Shown one piece after another: positions 1-8,593 of a stretch of DNA of 57,098 nucleotides. Made by a program: the position numbers and the translations under genes. Origin of the DNA: Caballeronia mineralivorans PML1(12). Its GTDB lineage: Bacteria > Pseudomonadota > Gammaproteobacteria > Burkholderiales > Burkholderiaceae. The stretch's first letter is position 1. Each line of letters opens with the position of its first letter. Under the pieces are notes generated by a model. The model was not told the origin of the DNA. It made no database searches and saw nothing but the letters and a program-made list of their open reading frames with translations. The DNA lies in the NCBI RefSeq assembly GCF_001028175.1, contig NZ_AEJF01000096.1, forward strand, positions 1 to 57,098. Direction: 5' to 3'.

Positions 1-1
1 A

Positions 2-226
2 GGGCTCGGTGACCCGAATGTAGTGAGCTGGGGTTCGATGGTCGGCACGGGGCGCGAAGCGTTGCGCACTGCCTGGTACATGATCGCCGTGCCGGGCTCG
101 GCGATTGCATTGACCGTGCTCGGACTCAACCTCCTGAGCGACGCGCTGCACACCGCGTTCAATCCGCGGCTGCGAAGAAAACGCGGCGCCGGTGTGGCGC
201 CCGACGTGCAGGCAGTGCGGCTGTAA
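2..226 (+). CDS. C-terminal end of a dipeptide-type ABC transporter permease (5' truncated by the window)
   Basis: Only the last 74 codons are in the window. The frame is open from base 2 and begins GLGDPNVVSWGSMVG, the loop after the EAA region typical of DppC/OppC permeases, followed by one more hydrophobic helix and the LSDALHTAFNPRLR tail that usually reads LGDGLRDALDPR. It would be an inner-membrane permease subunit of a peptide/nickel-type importer. The gene lies upstream of, and convergent with, the SfnB pair. It is a different copy from the two complete permeases at 5908-6816 and 11032-11967, so at least three such transporters cluster here. The start and the rest of the operon are outside the window. 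Confidence 0.85.
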   Translation, partial: GLGDPNVVSWGSMVGTGREALRTAWYMIAVPGSAIALTVLGLNLLSDALHTAFNPRLRRKRGAGVAPDVQAVRL

Positions 227-246
227 CGGCAGGCGCCACCCAAGCT

Positions 247-1506
247 TCAAAGCGCTCCATGCCGAGGCGGAAGCTTGTCGTTGAGATAGAAGTTCCCGAT
301 GGCGTGATACTTCCAGCGCACCGGGTCATGCAGTGTGTGGGTGCGCGCATTGCGCCAGAAGCGGTCGAGACCAAGACCATCGAGCGTCGCCGCGGTACCG
401 GCGAGTTCGAACAGGCGCGAGCCGGCATCGAGTGAAGCAGTGGTGGTCAGCGCACGCGCCTCGGCCACCGCGATGGAAGCTTCCGCCACCGAACGCTCGG
501 TGGGCTCGGCTTGCGCCGCGTCGACTGCGCGCCCGGCTCTTCGCACCAAAGCCTCCGCCGCCCGAAGGCGCACCGCGAGATCTCCCACCTGGGCGATCGT
601 CAGCGGGTCGTCACTGGCACGCGCGACTTTCGCGTCGATCCACGGTCGCGAACGCTCGCGGATGAACGGCAAGCTCGCCTCGAACGCGCCACGCGCCTGA
701 CCCAGGTCGATAGCCGCGTGGATGATCTGCGCCAGCGGTCCAATGGTAGTGGGCCGATCGAACGAGGTTTGAAACGGTATGACCCATTCCGGTTGCACCG
801 CCACGTGGTCGAAGCGAACTGAGCCGCTGCCAGTCACCCGCTGGCCGAAGCCATCCCAGTCGTCGGTCACGCTCACGCCCTGCGCTGCACGCGGTACGAA
901 TACCAGGTACGTCACGTCACGGCCATCGTCATCCGCCACGACCAGTGTCGGAATCCAGTGCGCATAGAGCGCGCCGGTGCAATAAAATTTCTGGCCGTCG
1001 ATATGCCAGTCGCCCGGCGCGCGCGTGAGACGCGTGCGACGCTTGAAGTCCTTGTTGCCGATCTCGGCGAGCGCATTGCCAAAGCGTTCACCCGCCAGGA
1101 CACGCTCGTAAAAGAAGCGCTTTTGTGCGTGGCTGCCGCCCACTCGCAAGACCTCGAGCGCGTAGTAATGGTTTTGCGGAATCTGGCCGAGAGACCCATC
1201 GGCTGCGGAGATAATCGCTGTCACTTCTGCCAACACGCCATTGCTTACGTCTGCGCCACCGTATGTACGCGGCACCGTGATGCCCCACAGGCCGCTCAGC
1301 ACAAAGGCATCGAGCTCGGCCCATGGCAAGCGGCGCTCACGGTCACGCAGCGCCGCATCGGGCGCGAATTGAGCGGCGAGCCGTTTCGCAACATCCAGCG
1401 CCTGCGCGTCGTCTTTGACCAGATCGGGTGCGCGAACGGGACGTGGGCTGGGGGTCGGTCCTGCGAGCGCAGCAGCCGTTCTCCCCTCGGATTCGAAAAA
1501 AGTCAT
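247..1506 (-). CDS. sfnB: SfnB-family acyl-CoA dehydrogenase-fold oxidoreductase (sulfur acquisition)
   Basis: The 419-residue protein has the acyl-CoA dehydrogenase fold in its SfnB/DszC form: an N-terminal helical domain with AQFAPDAALRDRERRLPW, a middle beta domain (FYCTGALYAHWIPTLVV; GFGQRVTGSGSVRFDHV) and a C-terminal helical bundle ending HDPVRWKYHAIGNFYLN, the usual SfnB C-terminus. Members are flavin-dependent and are induced with sulfone or sulfonate utilisation; the exact substrate is not known from sequence. It is the second gene of a two-gene operon, three bases after the stop of a paralogue (1510-2760). The pair suggests tandem duplication and divergence. Family assignment is firm; the gene symbol is by family only. 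Confidence 0.85.
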   Translation of the reverse strand: MTFFESEGRTAAALAGPTPSPRPVRAPDLVKDDAQALDVAKRLAAQFAPDAALRDRERRLPWAELDAFVLSGLWGITVPRTYGGADVSNGVLAEVTAIISAADGSLGQIPQNHYYALEVLRVGGSHAQKRFFYERVLAGERFGNALAEIGNKDFKRRTRLTRAPGDWHIDGQKFYCTGALYAHWIPTLVVADDDGRDVTYLVFVPRAAQGVSVTDDWDGFGQRVTGSGSVRFDHVAVQPEWVIPFQTSFDRPTTIGPLAQIIHAAIDLGQARGAFEASLPFIRERSRPWIDAKVARASDDPLTIAQVGDLAVRLRAAEALVRRAGRAVDAAQAEPTERSVAEASIAVAEARALTTTASLDAGSRLFELAGTAATLDGLGLDRFWRNARTHTLHDPVRWKYHAIGNFYLNDKLPPRHGAL

Positions 1507-1509
1507 GGC

Positions 1510-2760
1510 TTAGTTCCAGGAGTGCCGCGTGGGCAGTACATCGTTGAGATGGTAGTTACCGATCAGATGCGACTTCCAGCGCACCGGATCATGAAGTGTG
1601 TGAGTACGGGCATTGCGCCAGTGACGATCGAGGTTATGGGCCGCGCGCGTGGCGGAGGAGCCGGCCAGCTCGAACAGTTTTTCACTCGCCTCGAGCGCAA
1701 TGCGCGTGGTCAATACCTTGGCTTCAGCCACGGCCACCGAAGCGCGTGCGCTCGACTCTGCGTCAAGTGGGCTTGAAGCGATCGCATCCAGGGTATGGCC
1801 GGTCTCGAGCAGGACTTCGCGGGCAGCATGCAAGTCAATTTGCAGGCGGCCGACATCCGCGATGATGTACGGATCATCCACCGCGTGCTCCAGGCCTGAA
1901 TCAATCCACGGCCGGGCGCGTTCGCGCACGAAAGCGATGGCATCGGCCACCGCCGCTTCCGCGATGCCCTGGTCGATCGCGGCCTGGATCAGTTGTGATA
2001 TCGGACCGTATAGGCCGGGGCGATCCGCTAGTTGCCAGATTGGGAGCACGTCTTGCGGGTCAATGGCCACGTTATCGAACACCACGCTGCCGCTGGCGGT
2101 GGTCCGTTGACCGAACGAACTCCAGTCATCGATCAGACTCAGGCCCGGTGCGTCACGCGGCACCCAGACCTGAACAGCCCGGCCCTCGTCGTCGGTCGCG
2201 CGAGTCGGCACGCGATGCGCGAACAGTGCGCCCGTGGAGTAAAACCGCCGGCCGTCCAGGCGCAAACCATCAGGGGTCGTCCGCAGGCGCGTGGTGCCCT
2301 GAAGAATGGTCGAAGACTCCGCGGAGCGGCGCTCCGGTCCGGCATTGCCCAGCCGTCGTCCAACCATTACCTCGTTGTACAGGCGCAGCTTCTGAGCGGG
2401 TGTGCCGATCTCGCGCAATACACCCAGCACACCGAAATGATTCTGCGGAATCTGCCCCAAGGCAGGATCGGCCGCGCAGAGTATGACGAATACTTCGGCA
2501 AGCGTAGCAAGCGACACGTCAGCGCCGCCGTATTCGCGCGGTACCGTGACGGTGCCGAGGCCGCTCTCGGACCAGAGATCGAGCTCAGCCCAAGGGAGCA
2601 AGCGTTCTCGATCCCGGCTCGCGGCGCCAGGTGCGAATTGATCGGCGACGCGGCGAGCTGCGTCCAGCGCTTGTGCGTCGCTGGAAATACGCTGCACGCG
2701 CTCTGGATCGGGAAGGTTGGGCAAGCGCAATTCAGCGCCTGCGACGGTACGGGTCGACAT
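1510..2760 (-). CDS. sfnB: SfnB-family acyl-CoA dehydrogenase-fold oxidoreductase, paralogue
   Basis: A 416-residue paralogue of the downstream gene, sharing the blocks AADPALGQIPQNHFGVL, FYSTGALFAHRVPT, SFGQRTTASGSVVFDNV and the C-terminal NARTHTLHDPVRWKSHLIGNYHLND. I start it at 2760 (MSTRTVAG) rather than the longer open frame at 2844, because conserved sequence begins shortly afterwards and GGAAC precedes this ATG. The likely role is FMN/FAD-dependent desulfurisation or oxidation in sulfur scavenging. It is the first gene of the pair and reads divergently from the binding-protein gene at 3248 across a 487-bp regulatory gap. The substrate cannot be read from the sequence. Confidence 0.85.
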   Translation of the reverse strand: MSTRTVAGAELRLPNLPDPERVQRISSDAQALDAARRVADQFAPGAASRDRERLLPWAELDLWSESGLGTVTVPREYGGADVSLATLAEVFVILCAADPALGQIPQNHFGVLGVLREIGTPAQKLRLYNEVMVGRRLGNAGPERRSAESSTILQGTTRLRTTPDGLRLDGRRFYSTGALFAHRVPTRATDDEGRAVQVWVPRDAPGLSLIDDWSSFGQRTTASGSVVFDNVAIDPQDVLPIWQLADRPGLYGPISQLIQAAIDQGIAEAAVADAIAFVRERARPWIDSGLEHAVDDPYIIADVGRLQIDLHAAREVLLETGHTLDAIASSPLDAESSARASVAVAEAKVLTTRIALEASEKLFELAGSSATRAAHNLDRHWRNARTHTLHDPVRWKSHLIGNYHLNDVLPTRHSWN

Positions 2761-3247
2761 GAGTGTTCCAGATTGAAAGATTGCTTGCAGGCCTTCGATT
2801 TTGGCTATGGCCAATGTCTTCTGCCAATCACCGAAGCGGTGCAATTACCGCAAAGAGGAAGTCCCAAAATGGGTCCTTGTTCTCAATTGGAACAGCGCCG
2901 GCGACACGGGCCTACTATCAAAATGGAAATTACTTATCTGCAATCGAGATTAGTTTGGGAGGGGCGGCAACCCGATCAGCCGGCTGACGTTGAGAATGAA
3001 AACGCAGGGGATGTCTTTCCCGTCTTGCGCTCTCGCAAACCAGCGCGCCACGAACCTCATATCTTTCGCACGAATCCTTCGTTGCTAACGCTTCACGCGC
3101 GCCGTAGCGTTCAGGTTTGCCATCTGTTGTGCCGGTCAACCAGTTGTGCCGTTCAAGCAGCACCGCTGCGTTGACGAAAACGCATTTACAGCGGACGCCA
3201 GCACCGCATGTCGGCGCTCTATCCAGAAACTCGAAGGAATCAGCAAG
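2761..3247. other. Divergent intergenic region between sfnB pair and ABC operon
   Basis: A 487-bp gap from which both operons must be transcribed. It is visibly more AT-rich than its flanks around 2810-2960. I looked for a clear sigma-54 -24/-12 motif, expected if an SfnR-type activator were used, and did not find one. No coding stretch in it is convincing. Confidence 0.5.
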
Positions 3248-4930
3248 ATGTCAGATAGTGGCCCAGAGGATTCGCAGCCGAAGAAAGAATCACGGAATTC
3301 AAACGGACGCCGGAATTTCATTGTTGGCGGCGCCCTGGTCGGTGCAGGCGTGATTGGTTATGGTTTGATTCGCACGGCCGGTACGGAAGGTAAAGGTAAA
3401 GGGAGCCCGGTTGCGCTCGCATCCTCTTCTTCCGGCGGTACGCCTCGGGTTGGTGGAACCCTGGTCGTCGGCGAGTATCAGGAGCCGACCGTCTATGATC
3501 CCAACCATCAATACTCGTGGGAAACCTATCGCGTTGACCGGCATATTTACGAGTCGCTGGTGGGCGAGGATCTCAGTAAGCCATCGTCCGAGGGACCGCC
3601 GCCCTTGATTCCGGCGCTGGCTGAAAGCTGGCAGGTGAGCGACGATGCAACCACGTTCACGTTCAAGCTCCGCCACGGCGTGAAGTTTCACGACGGCACG
3701 CCGTTCGACGCGCAAGCCGTGGCGTTCAACGTGCGCCGCTTCCACGACAAGAGTTTCGAGTACTACGATGTCAAGGCCAACGCCTTCATGAAAGCCGTGT
3801 ACGGTGACTTGAAGTCGTTCGACGTAGTGGACGACTACACCGTACGTTACGTCTTCAACCGGCCGTTCCGCGACTTCCCACGGATGTTGCCGCAAGGCAA
3901 TTACGTGTCGGGAATTTTCAGTCCCGAGGCGCTCAAGACCTGGGGCCAGGACGGTCTTGCCGAACATGCCGCGGGTACAGGACCGTTCAGGCTGGTCACG
4001 CGAGTCCATGGGGAAAAAACCGAACTCGCACGCAACGAACAGTACTGGGGGCCGAGTCCCTATGTGGACAAAATTGTTTTCCGGCCCATCACGGACGACT
4101 CCACGCGCCTTGCCGCACTCCAGGCAGGCGAGATCGATATCCTTACCCGCACGCCTGCCGACGCGGTTCAACCGCTGTCATCGGGCGGCTATGCGGTGCC
4201 GGAGAGCACTGGCGCGGATTTGCTCTATCTTGGCTGGAACTTCAAGAACAAGTTCGTGCAGGACGTGCGTGTCAGGCAGGCAATCATCCAGTCGATCGAC
4301 CGCGAGGGCCTGGCCAAGACGCTGTTCAAGGGTCACGCCATGGCGGCCTACAGCATTCTCAATCCCGGCAACACGGCTTACGATCCCGCGCAGAAAGACT
4401 TCGCCTTCGATCCCGATGCAGCACGCCTCCTCCTGAGCGCCGCAGGCTTCAAGGACGGCGACATCAGCTTCACGATTGCCACTGACGAGGCGAACCAGCC
4501 ATTCATCGAATGGATCCAGCGCGATCTCGCCAAGGTTGGCATCACCGTGAAGATCCTCTCGCAGGAGTGGCTGACCTATACGTCCAATCTCCCCCACCTC
4601 TCCGACGACATCGCGCTTGCCAGCATGGAATGGGGCTTCGTCACGCCGCTATGGCTGCGTATTGTGTACCAGGGGTACGTCGTGGCGCGTGGCGGCAAGG
4701 ACCTGCTTGGGCCGGAACTGGCGGCAGCGATCGACGTGGCATCGGTCGAAGCCGACGAGGCGAAGGCCATCCCGCTATGGAAAAGCGCGAATGGCTTGTT
4801 GCAGAAGCAGGCTGGCGTCGTGCCTCTTCTGACGTTCACCCGTTACTTCGCAACAAGCGCCAAGGTCAGGGGCTTCAACGCGCCGGCACAGAACTGGTAC
4901 GACCTGAGCCGGGTGTGGCTTACAACATGA
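3248..4930 (+). CDS. ABC transporter substrate-binding protein, family 5 (peptide/nickel type), Tat-like signal
   Basis: A 560-residue extracytoplasmic solute-binding protein of the DppA/OppA class. The open frame extends upstream to 3146, but I choose the ATG at 3248, which has GAAGGA upstream and gives a signal with twin arginines (GRRNFIVGGALVGAG, residues about 20-34), so export may use the Tat route. Conserved SBP_bac_5 blocks follow: ESLVGEDL, LAESWQVSDDATTFTFKLR, GVKFHDGTPFDAQAVAFN and GTGPFRLV. It overlaps the next permease gene by ATGA at 4927-4930. Co-transcription with an LLM monooxygenase suggests an organosulfur ligand rather than a peptide; that is inference. Confidence 0.88.
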   Translation: MSDSGPEDSQPKKESRNSNGRRNFIVGGALVGAGVIGYGLIRTAGTEGKGKGSPVALASSSSGGTPRVGGTLVVGEYQEPTVYDPNHQYSWETYRVDRHIYESLVGEDLSKPSSEGPPPLIPALAESWQVSDDATTFTFKLRHGVKFHDGTPFDAQAVAFNVRRFHDKSFEYYDVKANAFMKAVYGDLKSFDVVDDYTVRYVFNRPFRDFPRMLPQGNYVSGIFSPEALKTWGQDGLAEHAAGTGPFRLVTRVHGEKTELARNEQYWGPSPYVDKIVFRPITDDSTRLAALQAGEIDILTRTPADAVQPLSSGGYAVPESTGADLLYLGWNFKNKFVQDVRVRQAIIQSIDREGLAKTLFKGHAMAAYSILNPGNTAYDPAQKDFAFDPDAARLLLSAAGFKDGDISFTIATDEANQPFIEWIQRDLAKVGITVKILSQEWLTYTSNLPHLSDDIALASMEWGFVTPLWLRIVYQGYVVARGGKDLLGPELAAAIDVASVEADEAKAIPLWKSANGLLQKQAGVVPLLTFTRYFATSAKVRGFNAPAQNWYDLSRVWLTT

Positions 4931-5874
4931 CACGCACCATCATCAGTCGCCTGGCGCAGGCCGTTCCAGTTTTCCTGACCATCTCGGTGCTGGTGTTTCT
5001 CTCGGCACATCTGGCGCCGGGCGACCCGATCTCGAACGCGCTCACGGGGCAAATGCCGCAATCGTCCATCGACGCCCTGCGGCACGAATATGGCTTCGAC
5101 CGGCCGCTCGTGGCGCAGTATTTCATCTGGCTGTCGCATCTGCTTAGCGGTCACTGGGGTAACTCCATCGTCCTCAAGGTACCGGTCATGGCCATACTGT
5201 GGCCAGCCTTCGTCAACACCGCGATCCTCACTGCCGCGGCAACGCTGATCTGCGTGGTGTTCGGTGTTGCGGTGGGCGTCGTGTCCGGTTTGAACTGGGG
5301 GTCGAAAGGGGATTCCTGGTCCATGTTCGCGATTCAGATCGGCCATAACATGCCAGTGTTCTGGCTCGGCCTTGTGCTGATGTGGCTGTTCGCGCTCAAG
5401 CTTCACTGGCTGCCATCATCCGGCATTGCGGACCTGCGCGGCGACGGCGGCCTGCCCGACCTGCTGCGCCATCTTGTGCTGCCGGCATTTTCGGCAGCAC
5501 TCATTTCGATGCTGATTCTTGCCCGGCTTGTGAGGGCAAGCGTGATCGATATCGCAGGAGCGGATTACATCCGTACCTATCGCGCTCTGGGATTTTCACG
5601 CGCCCGGATTTTGCGGCGTCACATGGGACGCAACCTGCTTAGTCCGGTCATCAACGTGACGGGCTTGCAGATAGGTTATTTGCTAAGCGGCGTGATCCTG
5701 GTGGAGAACGTATTCGCGTGGCCCGGCCTGGGTTCGCAACTGTATGTGGCCGCAGCGGGCCGCGACTATCCGATGACACAAGCCGGCGTCATGCTGGTCG
5801 CCGCGTGTTTTGTGGGCGTGAATCTTCTGACCGACATCGCCCTCGACCTGCTCAATCCACGTCTTGGCGCTTAA
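4927..5874 (+). CDS. ABC transporter permease, DppB-like
   Basis: A 315-residue inner-membrane permease with an N-terminal helix (RLAQAVPVFLTISVLVFL) followed by HLAPGDPISNAL, the family motif usually seen as R..PGDP. The EAA-type cytoplasmic loop is near GADYIRTYRALGFSRARIL. The start is the ATG overlapping the stop of the binding-protein gene; the open frame upstream to 4510 is the shadow of that gene. It should pair with the DppC-like subunit encoded next. Six predicted hydrophobic segments fit the class. Confidence 0.9.
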   Translation: MTRTIISRLAQAVPVFLTISVLVFLSAHLAPGDPISNALTGQMPQSSIDALRHEYGFDRPLVAQYFIWLSHLLSGHWGNSIVLKVPVMAILWPAFVNTAILTAAATLICVVFGVAVGVVSGLNWGSKGDSWSMFAIQIGHNMPVFWLGLVLMWLFALKLHWLPSSGIADLRGDGGLPDLLRHLVLPAFSAALISMLILARLVRASVIDIAGADYIRTYRALGFSRARILRRHMGRNLLSPVINVTGLQIGYLLSGVILVENVFAWPGLGSQLYVAAAGRDYPMTQAGVMLVAACFVGVNLLTDIALDLLNPRLGA

Positions 5875-5907
5875 TGTCTTCTTGCAATTTTGTATAGGAA
5901 CCCCTCG

Positions 5908-6816
5908 ATGCCACCGTCAGAACTGGTTCGGGAAAAAGTCTACGCCGAAGCCTGCAGCGCGTGCGAGCGGCTCGCACCTTCACGCCTGAGCGCGGCAGCC
6001 ACGCGGCTGGCATCGAATGGACTTGCATTGGGCGGCCTGCTCTTCATCCTGCTCGTCTTCGCCGTTTCAGCGGCCGCGCCCTGGCTCGCACCCTATGACC
6101 CGAACGCAGCCGATCCTGTTCTGCGCCTCGGCGGCATCGGCACGCCGGGCCATCTGCTTGGCCTGGACGCTCAAGGGCGCGACATGCTAAGCCGTCTGAT
6201 CTGGGGCGGCAGGACATCGCTTGTCGTAGTGATCCCCGCCGTGTTCGGTGCATGCGTGCTCAGCCTTTTGCTCGGCTTGTACGCAGGCTATTCACGAAGC
6301 CGTGTGAGCGCGGTGGTGATGCGTTTTATCGACATCCTGTTCGCCTTTCCGATGATCCTGTTTGCGATCAACCTGGCTACGACTTTCGGTCCGGGCATCA
6401 TCACGGTGACCGTGACGGTGCTGTTTTGCGCACTGCCCTATGTCACGCGAGTGGTCTATGCCGAGGTGCGGGCCGAGCGCGATAAGGAATACGTAGAGGC
6501 GGCACGCGCGCTGGGCGCGTCGTCGTTCGAAATCGTCGCGCGGGAGATCCTGCCCAACGTGATGACGTCGGTGGTGGTGTATGGCACGACCTTGATCGGA
6601 GGAATGATCGTGTTCCTCGCGGGCCTGAGTTTTCTCGGGCTTGGCGTACAGCCGCCCACGGCTGACTGGGGTCGCATGGTCGGCGAAGGCGCCCGGGTAA
6701 TGCTGCTCGGCGGCGGTCATGTCGCCACCCTGCCTGCGTTGGTGATCGTCGCATTCGCACTCGCGTTCAACTGGTTCGGGGACGGATTGCGCGACGTGCT
6801 CGATCCTCGCGATTAA
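5908..6816 (+). CDS. ABC transporter permease, DppC-like
   Basis: A 302-residue partner permease. I use the ATG at 5908 with AGGAA nine bases upstream; a TTG-initiated form from 5890 is possible. The DppC N-terminal extension (APWLAPYDPNAADP) and the LLGLDAQGRDMLSRLIWGGR loop are present, followed by the EAA motif region EYVEAARALGASSFEIVAREILPN and the end block FLGLGVQPPTADWGRM. It sits 33 bases after the DppB-like gene and 49 before the ATPase gene, in one operon. Confidence 0.9.
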   Translation: MPPSELVREKVYAEACSACERLAPSRLSAAATRLASNGLALGGLLFILLVFAVSAAAPWLAPYDPNAADPVLRLGGIGTPGHLLGLDAQGRDMLSRLIWGGRTSLVVVIPAVFGACVLSLLLGLYAGYSRSRVSAVVMRFIDILFAFPMILFAINLATTFGPGIITVTVTVLFCALPYVTRVVYAEVRAERDKEYVEAARALGASSFEIVAREILPNVMTSVVVYGTTLIGGMIVFLAGLSFLGLGVQPPTADWGRMVGEGARVMLLGGGHVATLPALVIVAFALAFNWFGDGLRDVLDPRD

Positions 6817-6865
6817 CCCGGTCTTGCTCCATGCACCTACCCTCAACGCCCCGGCGGAGATCCCT

Positions 6866-8593
6866 GTGTCATTGCTGAAGATTGAACAACTCAAGGTGGA
6901 TTTCACTGGACGACACGGGCTTGAAAGCGCCGTGCGCGGTATCGACCTCCACATTGAAGCGGGCGAAATCGTTGCGCTGGTCGGCGAATCCGGGTCAGGC
7001 AAGAGCGTCACGGCTGCGGCCATTGCCGGCTTGCTGCCGCGCGAGGCAAGCGTGCACGGGACCATATCGTTTGAAGGCAGCGCACTACTGGGCAAACCTG
7101 AGTCCGCACTCGAGCAGATCCGCGGCAACGGCATTGCGATGGTATTTCAGGACCCGCTCAGCTCACTCGATCCGTCGTTCAGGGTAGGCGCGCAGCTTCA
7201 GGAGGTGGCGCGGCATCGACGGAATATCGGCCAGGCTGAATCGCTCGAACACGCGGCAACATGGCTTCAGCGCGTGGGTATCGTCGATACAAAACGGGTC
7301 TTGCGCGCGTGGCCGCATGAACTGAGCGGTGGCATGCGGCAACGCGTGATGATCGCCATGGCGGCGATGGGCCGGCCACGTTTGCTGATCGCCGACGAAC
7401 CGACTACCGCACTCGACGCCACGCTTCAGAAGGACATCCTTGCGCTGCTGAAGAGCCTGAACCGTGAGTTCGGGATGGCCGTTCTGATGATCACACACGA
7501 CTTCGGCGTGGTGTCGTTCCTGAGCGAGCGCGTCGCTGTGATGAAGGCCGGGCGAATCGTGGAACATGGGCCAACGGAGCAGGTTCTGACAGCGCCGCGC
7601 CATGCCTACACGGCGAAACTGATTGCGGCAGTGCCCGAACTGGGCTTGCGGCGCCTGGACCCATCGCCTGCGCGACGGCTGGGTGAGAGCGGTGGCAGGA
7701 AAGCGGCGGTATCGGTTATTTCAAACCAACCTGTGTCTGACCCGTTGCTCAAAGTCCAGGGCTTGACCAAGACTTTCGTCATTGAAAAGTCGTGGCTGCG
7801 TTCACACGTGCGCACACTCGATGCAGTCAGCGACGTCCATTTCGAGGTCCGCCGCGGCGAGATCTTCGGCCTCATCGGGACCTCCGGTTCCGGCAAATCA
7901 ACACTGGCACGTCTGGTCGCGCAGTTGCTTGCCTCGACCAGCGGCAGCGTTCAATTTGCGGGTGCGGACCTGGCACAGTTCGATGCCGCCGAGTTGCGGC
8001 GTTTCCGCCAGCGGTTTCAGTTCGTGTTCCAGGACAGCACGTCGTCGCTCAATCCGCGCCGTACGATTGGCGAGCAACTTTGCGATCCAGCGCTGCGGCT
8101 CGGCGTGGCGCGCAATCAACCTCACGCTTATCAACTCGCCATTGAGGCCATCGAACGAGTAGGGCTGACAGCCCGGCATCTTGAGCGCTTCCCCCACACA
8201 TTTTCCGGCGGCCAACGGCAGCGGATCGGCATTGCCCGGGCACTGGTCGTGCAGCCCGAGTTCATTGTGCTGGACGAACCGACTTCCGCGCTCGATGTAT
8301 CGATTCAGGCGGACATTCTCAACCTGTTGCTTGAACTCCGGCAGACACTTGACCTGACCTATCTGTTCATCGCCCACAGCTTGCCGGTGATCGAATTCAT
8401 GTGCGACCGCGGGGCGGTCATGGAGAGCGGCCGGATCATCGAGACCTTCGATGCCGCCGACCTTCACGCCAACGCACTCCAGCCTTCTACGCGTGCCTTG
8501 CTCGATGCCGTGCTGTCCTTACCCTCGCGATCGGGTGAGGCATCAAACACCGGCTCGATCCAGGACGCTTCTACCGCCGAGCTCACGCCATGA
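6866..8593 (+). CDS. Fused double ABC ATPase (DppD-DppF type)
   Basis: About 575 residues with two complete nucleotide-binding domains in tandem. The first has Walker A GESGSGKS near residue 40, signature LSGGMRQR and Walker [13 protein letters not shown]. The second starts near residue 291 with Walker A GTSGSGKS around 335, signature FSGGQRQR and Walker B IVLDEPTSALD. I prefer the GTG start at 6866, preceded by GGAGA, over a TTG at 6824. Each half carries the C-terminal oligopeptide-transporter extension. The fusion replaces the two separate ATPases of classic Dpp systems. The 3' end overlaps the monooxygenase gene by ATGA. Confidence 0.9.
   Translation: MSLLKIEQLKVDFTGRHGLESAVRGIDLHIEAGEIVALVGESGSGKSVTAAAIAGLLPREASVHGTISFEGSALLGKPESALEQIRGNGIAMVFQDPLSSLDPSFRVGAQLQEVARHRRNIGQAESLEHAATWLQRVGIVDTKRVLRAWPHELSGGMRQRVMIAMAAMGRPRLLIADEPTTALDATLQKDILALLKSLNREFGMAVLMITHDFGVVSFLSERVAVMKAGRIVEHGPTEQVLTAPRHAYTAKLIAAVPELGLRRLDPSPARRLGESGGRKAAVSVISNQPVSDPLLKVQGLTKTFVIEKSWLRSHVRTLDAVSDVHFEVRRGEIFGLIGTSGSGKSTLARLVAQLLASTSGSVQFAGADLAQFDAAELRRFRQRFQFVFQDSTSSLNPRRTIGEQLCDPALRLGVARNQPHAYQLAIEAIERVGLTARHLERFPHTFSGGQRQRIGIARALVVQPEFIVLDEPTSALDVSIQADILNLLLELRQTLDLTYLFIAHSLPVIEFMCDRGAVMESGRIIETFDAADLHANALQPSTRALLDAVLSLPSRSGEASNTGSIQDASTAELTP

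Noticed and set aside
958..1776. 272-codon plus-strand open frame
   Set aside because: It lies wholly antisense to the two sfnB genes, has no family similarity and arises from GC-rich codon use on the other strand.
2765..2779. GTTCCAGATTGAAAG as another IclR-type site
   Set aside because: The spacing is three rather than five bases, the right arm is poor and it lies 47 kb from the regulon, before an unrelated sfnB gene.
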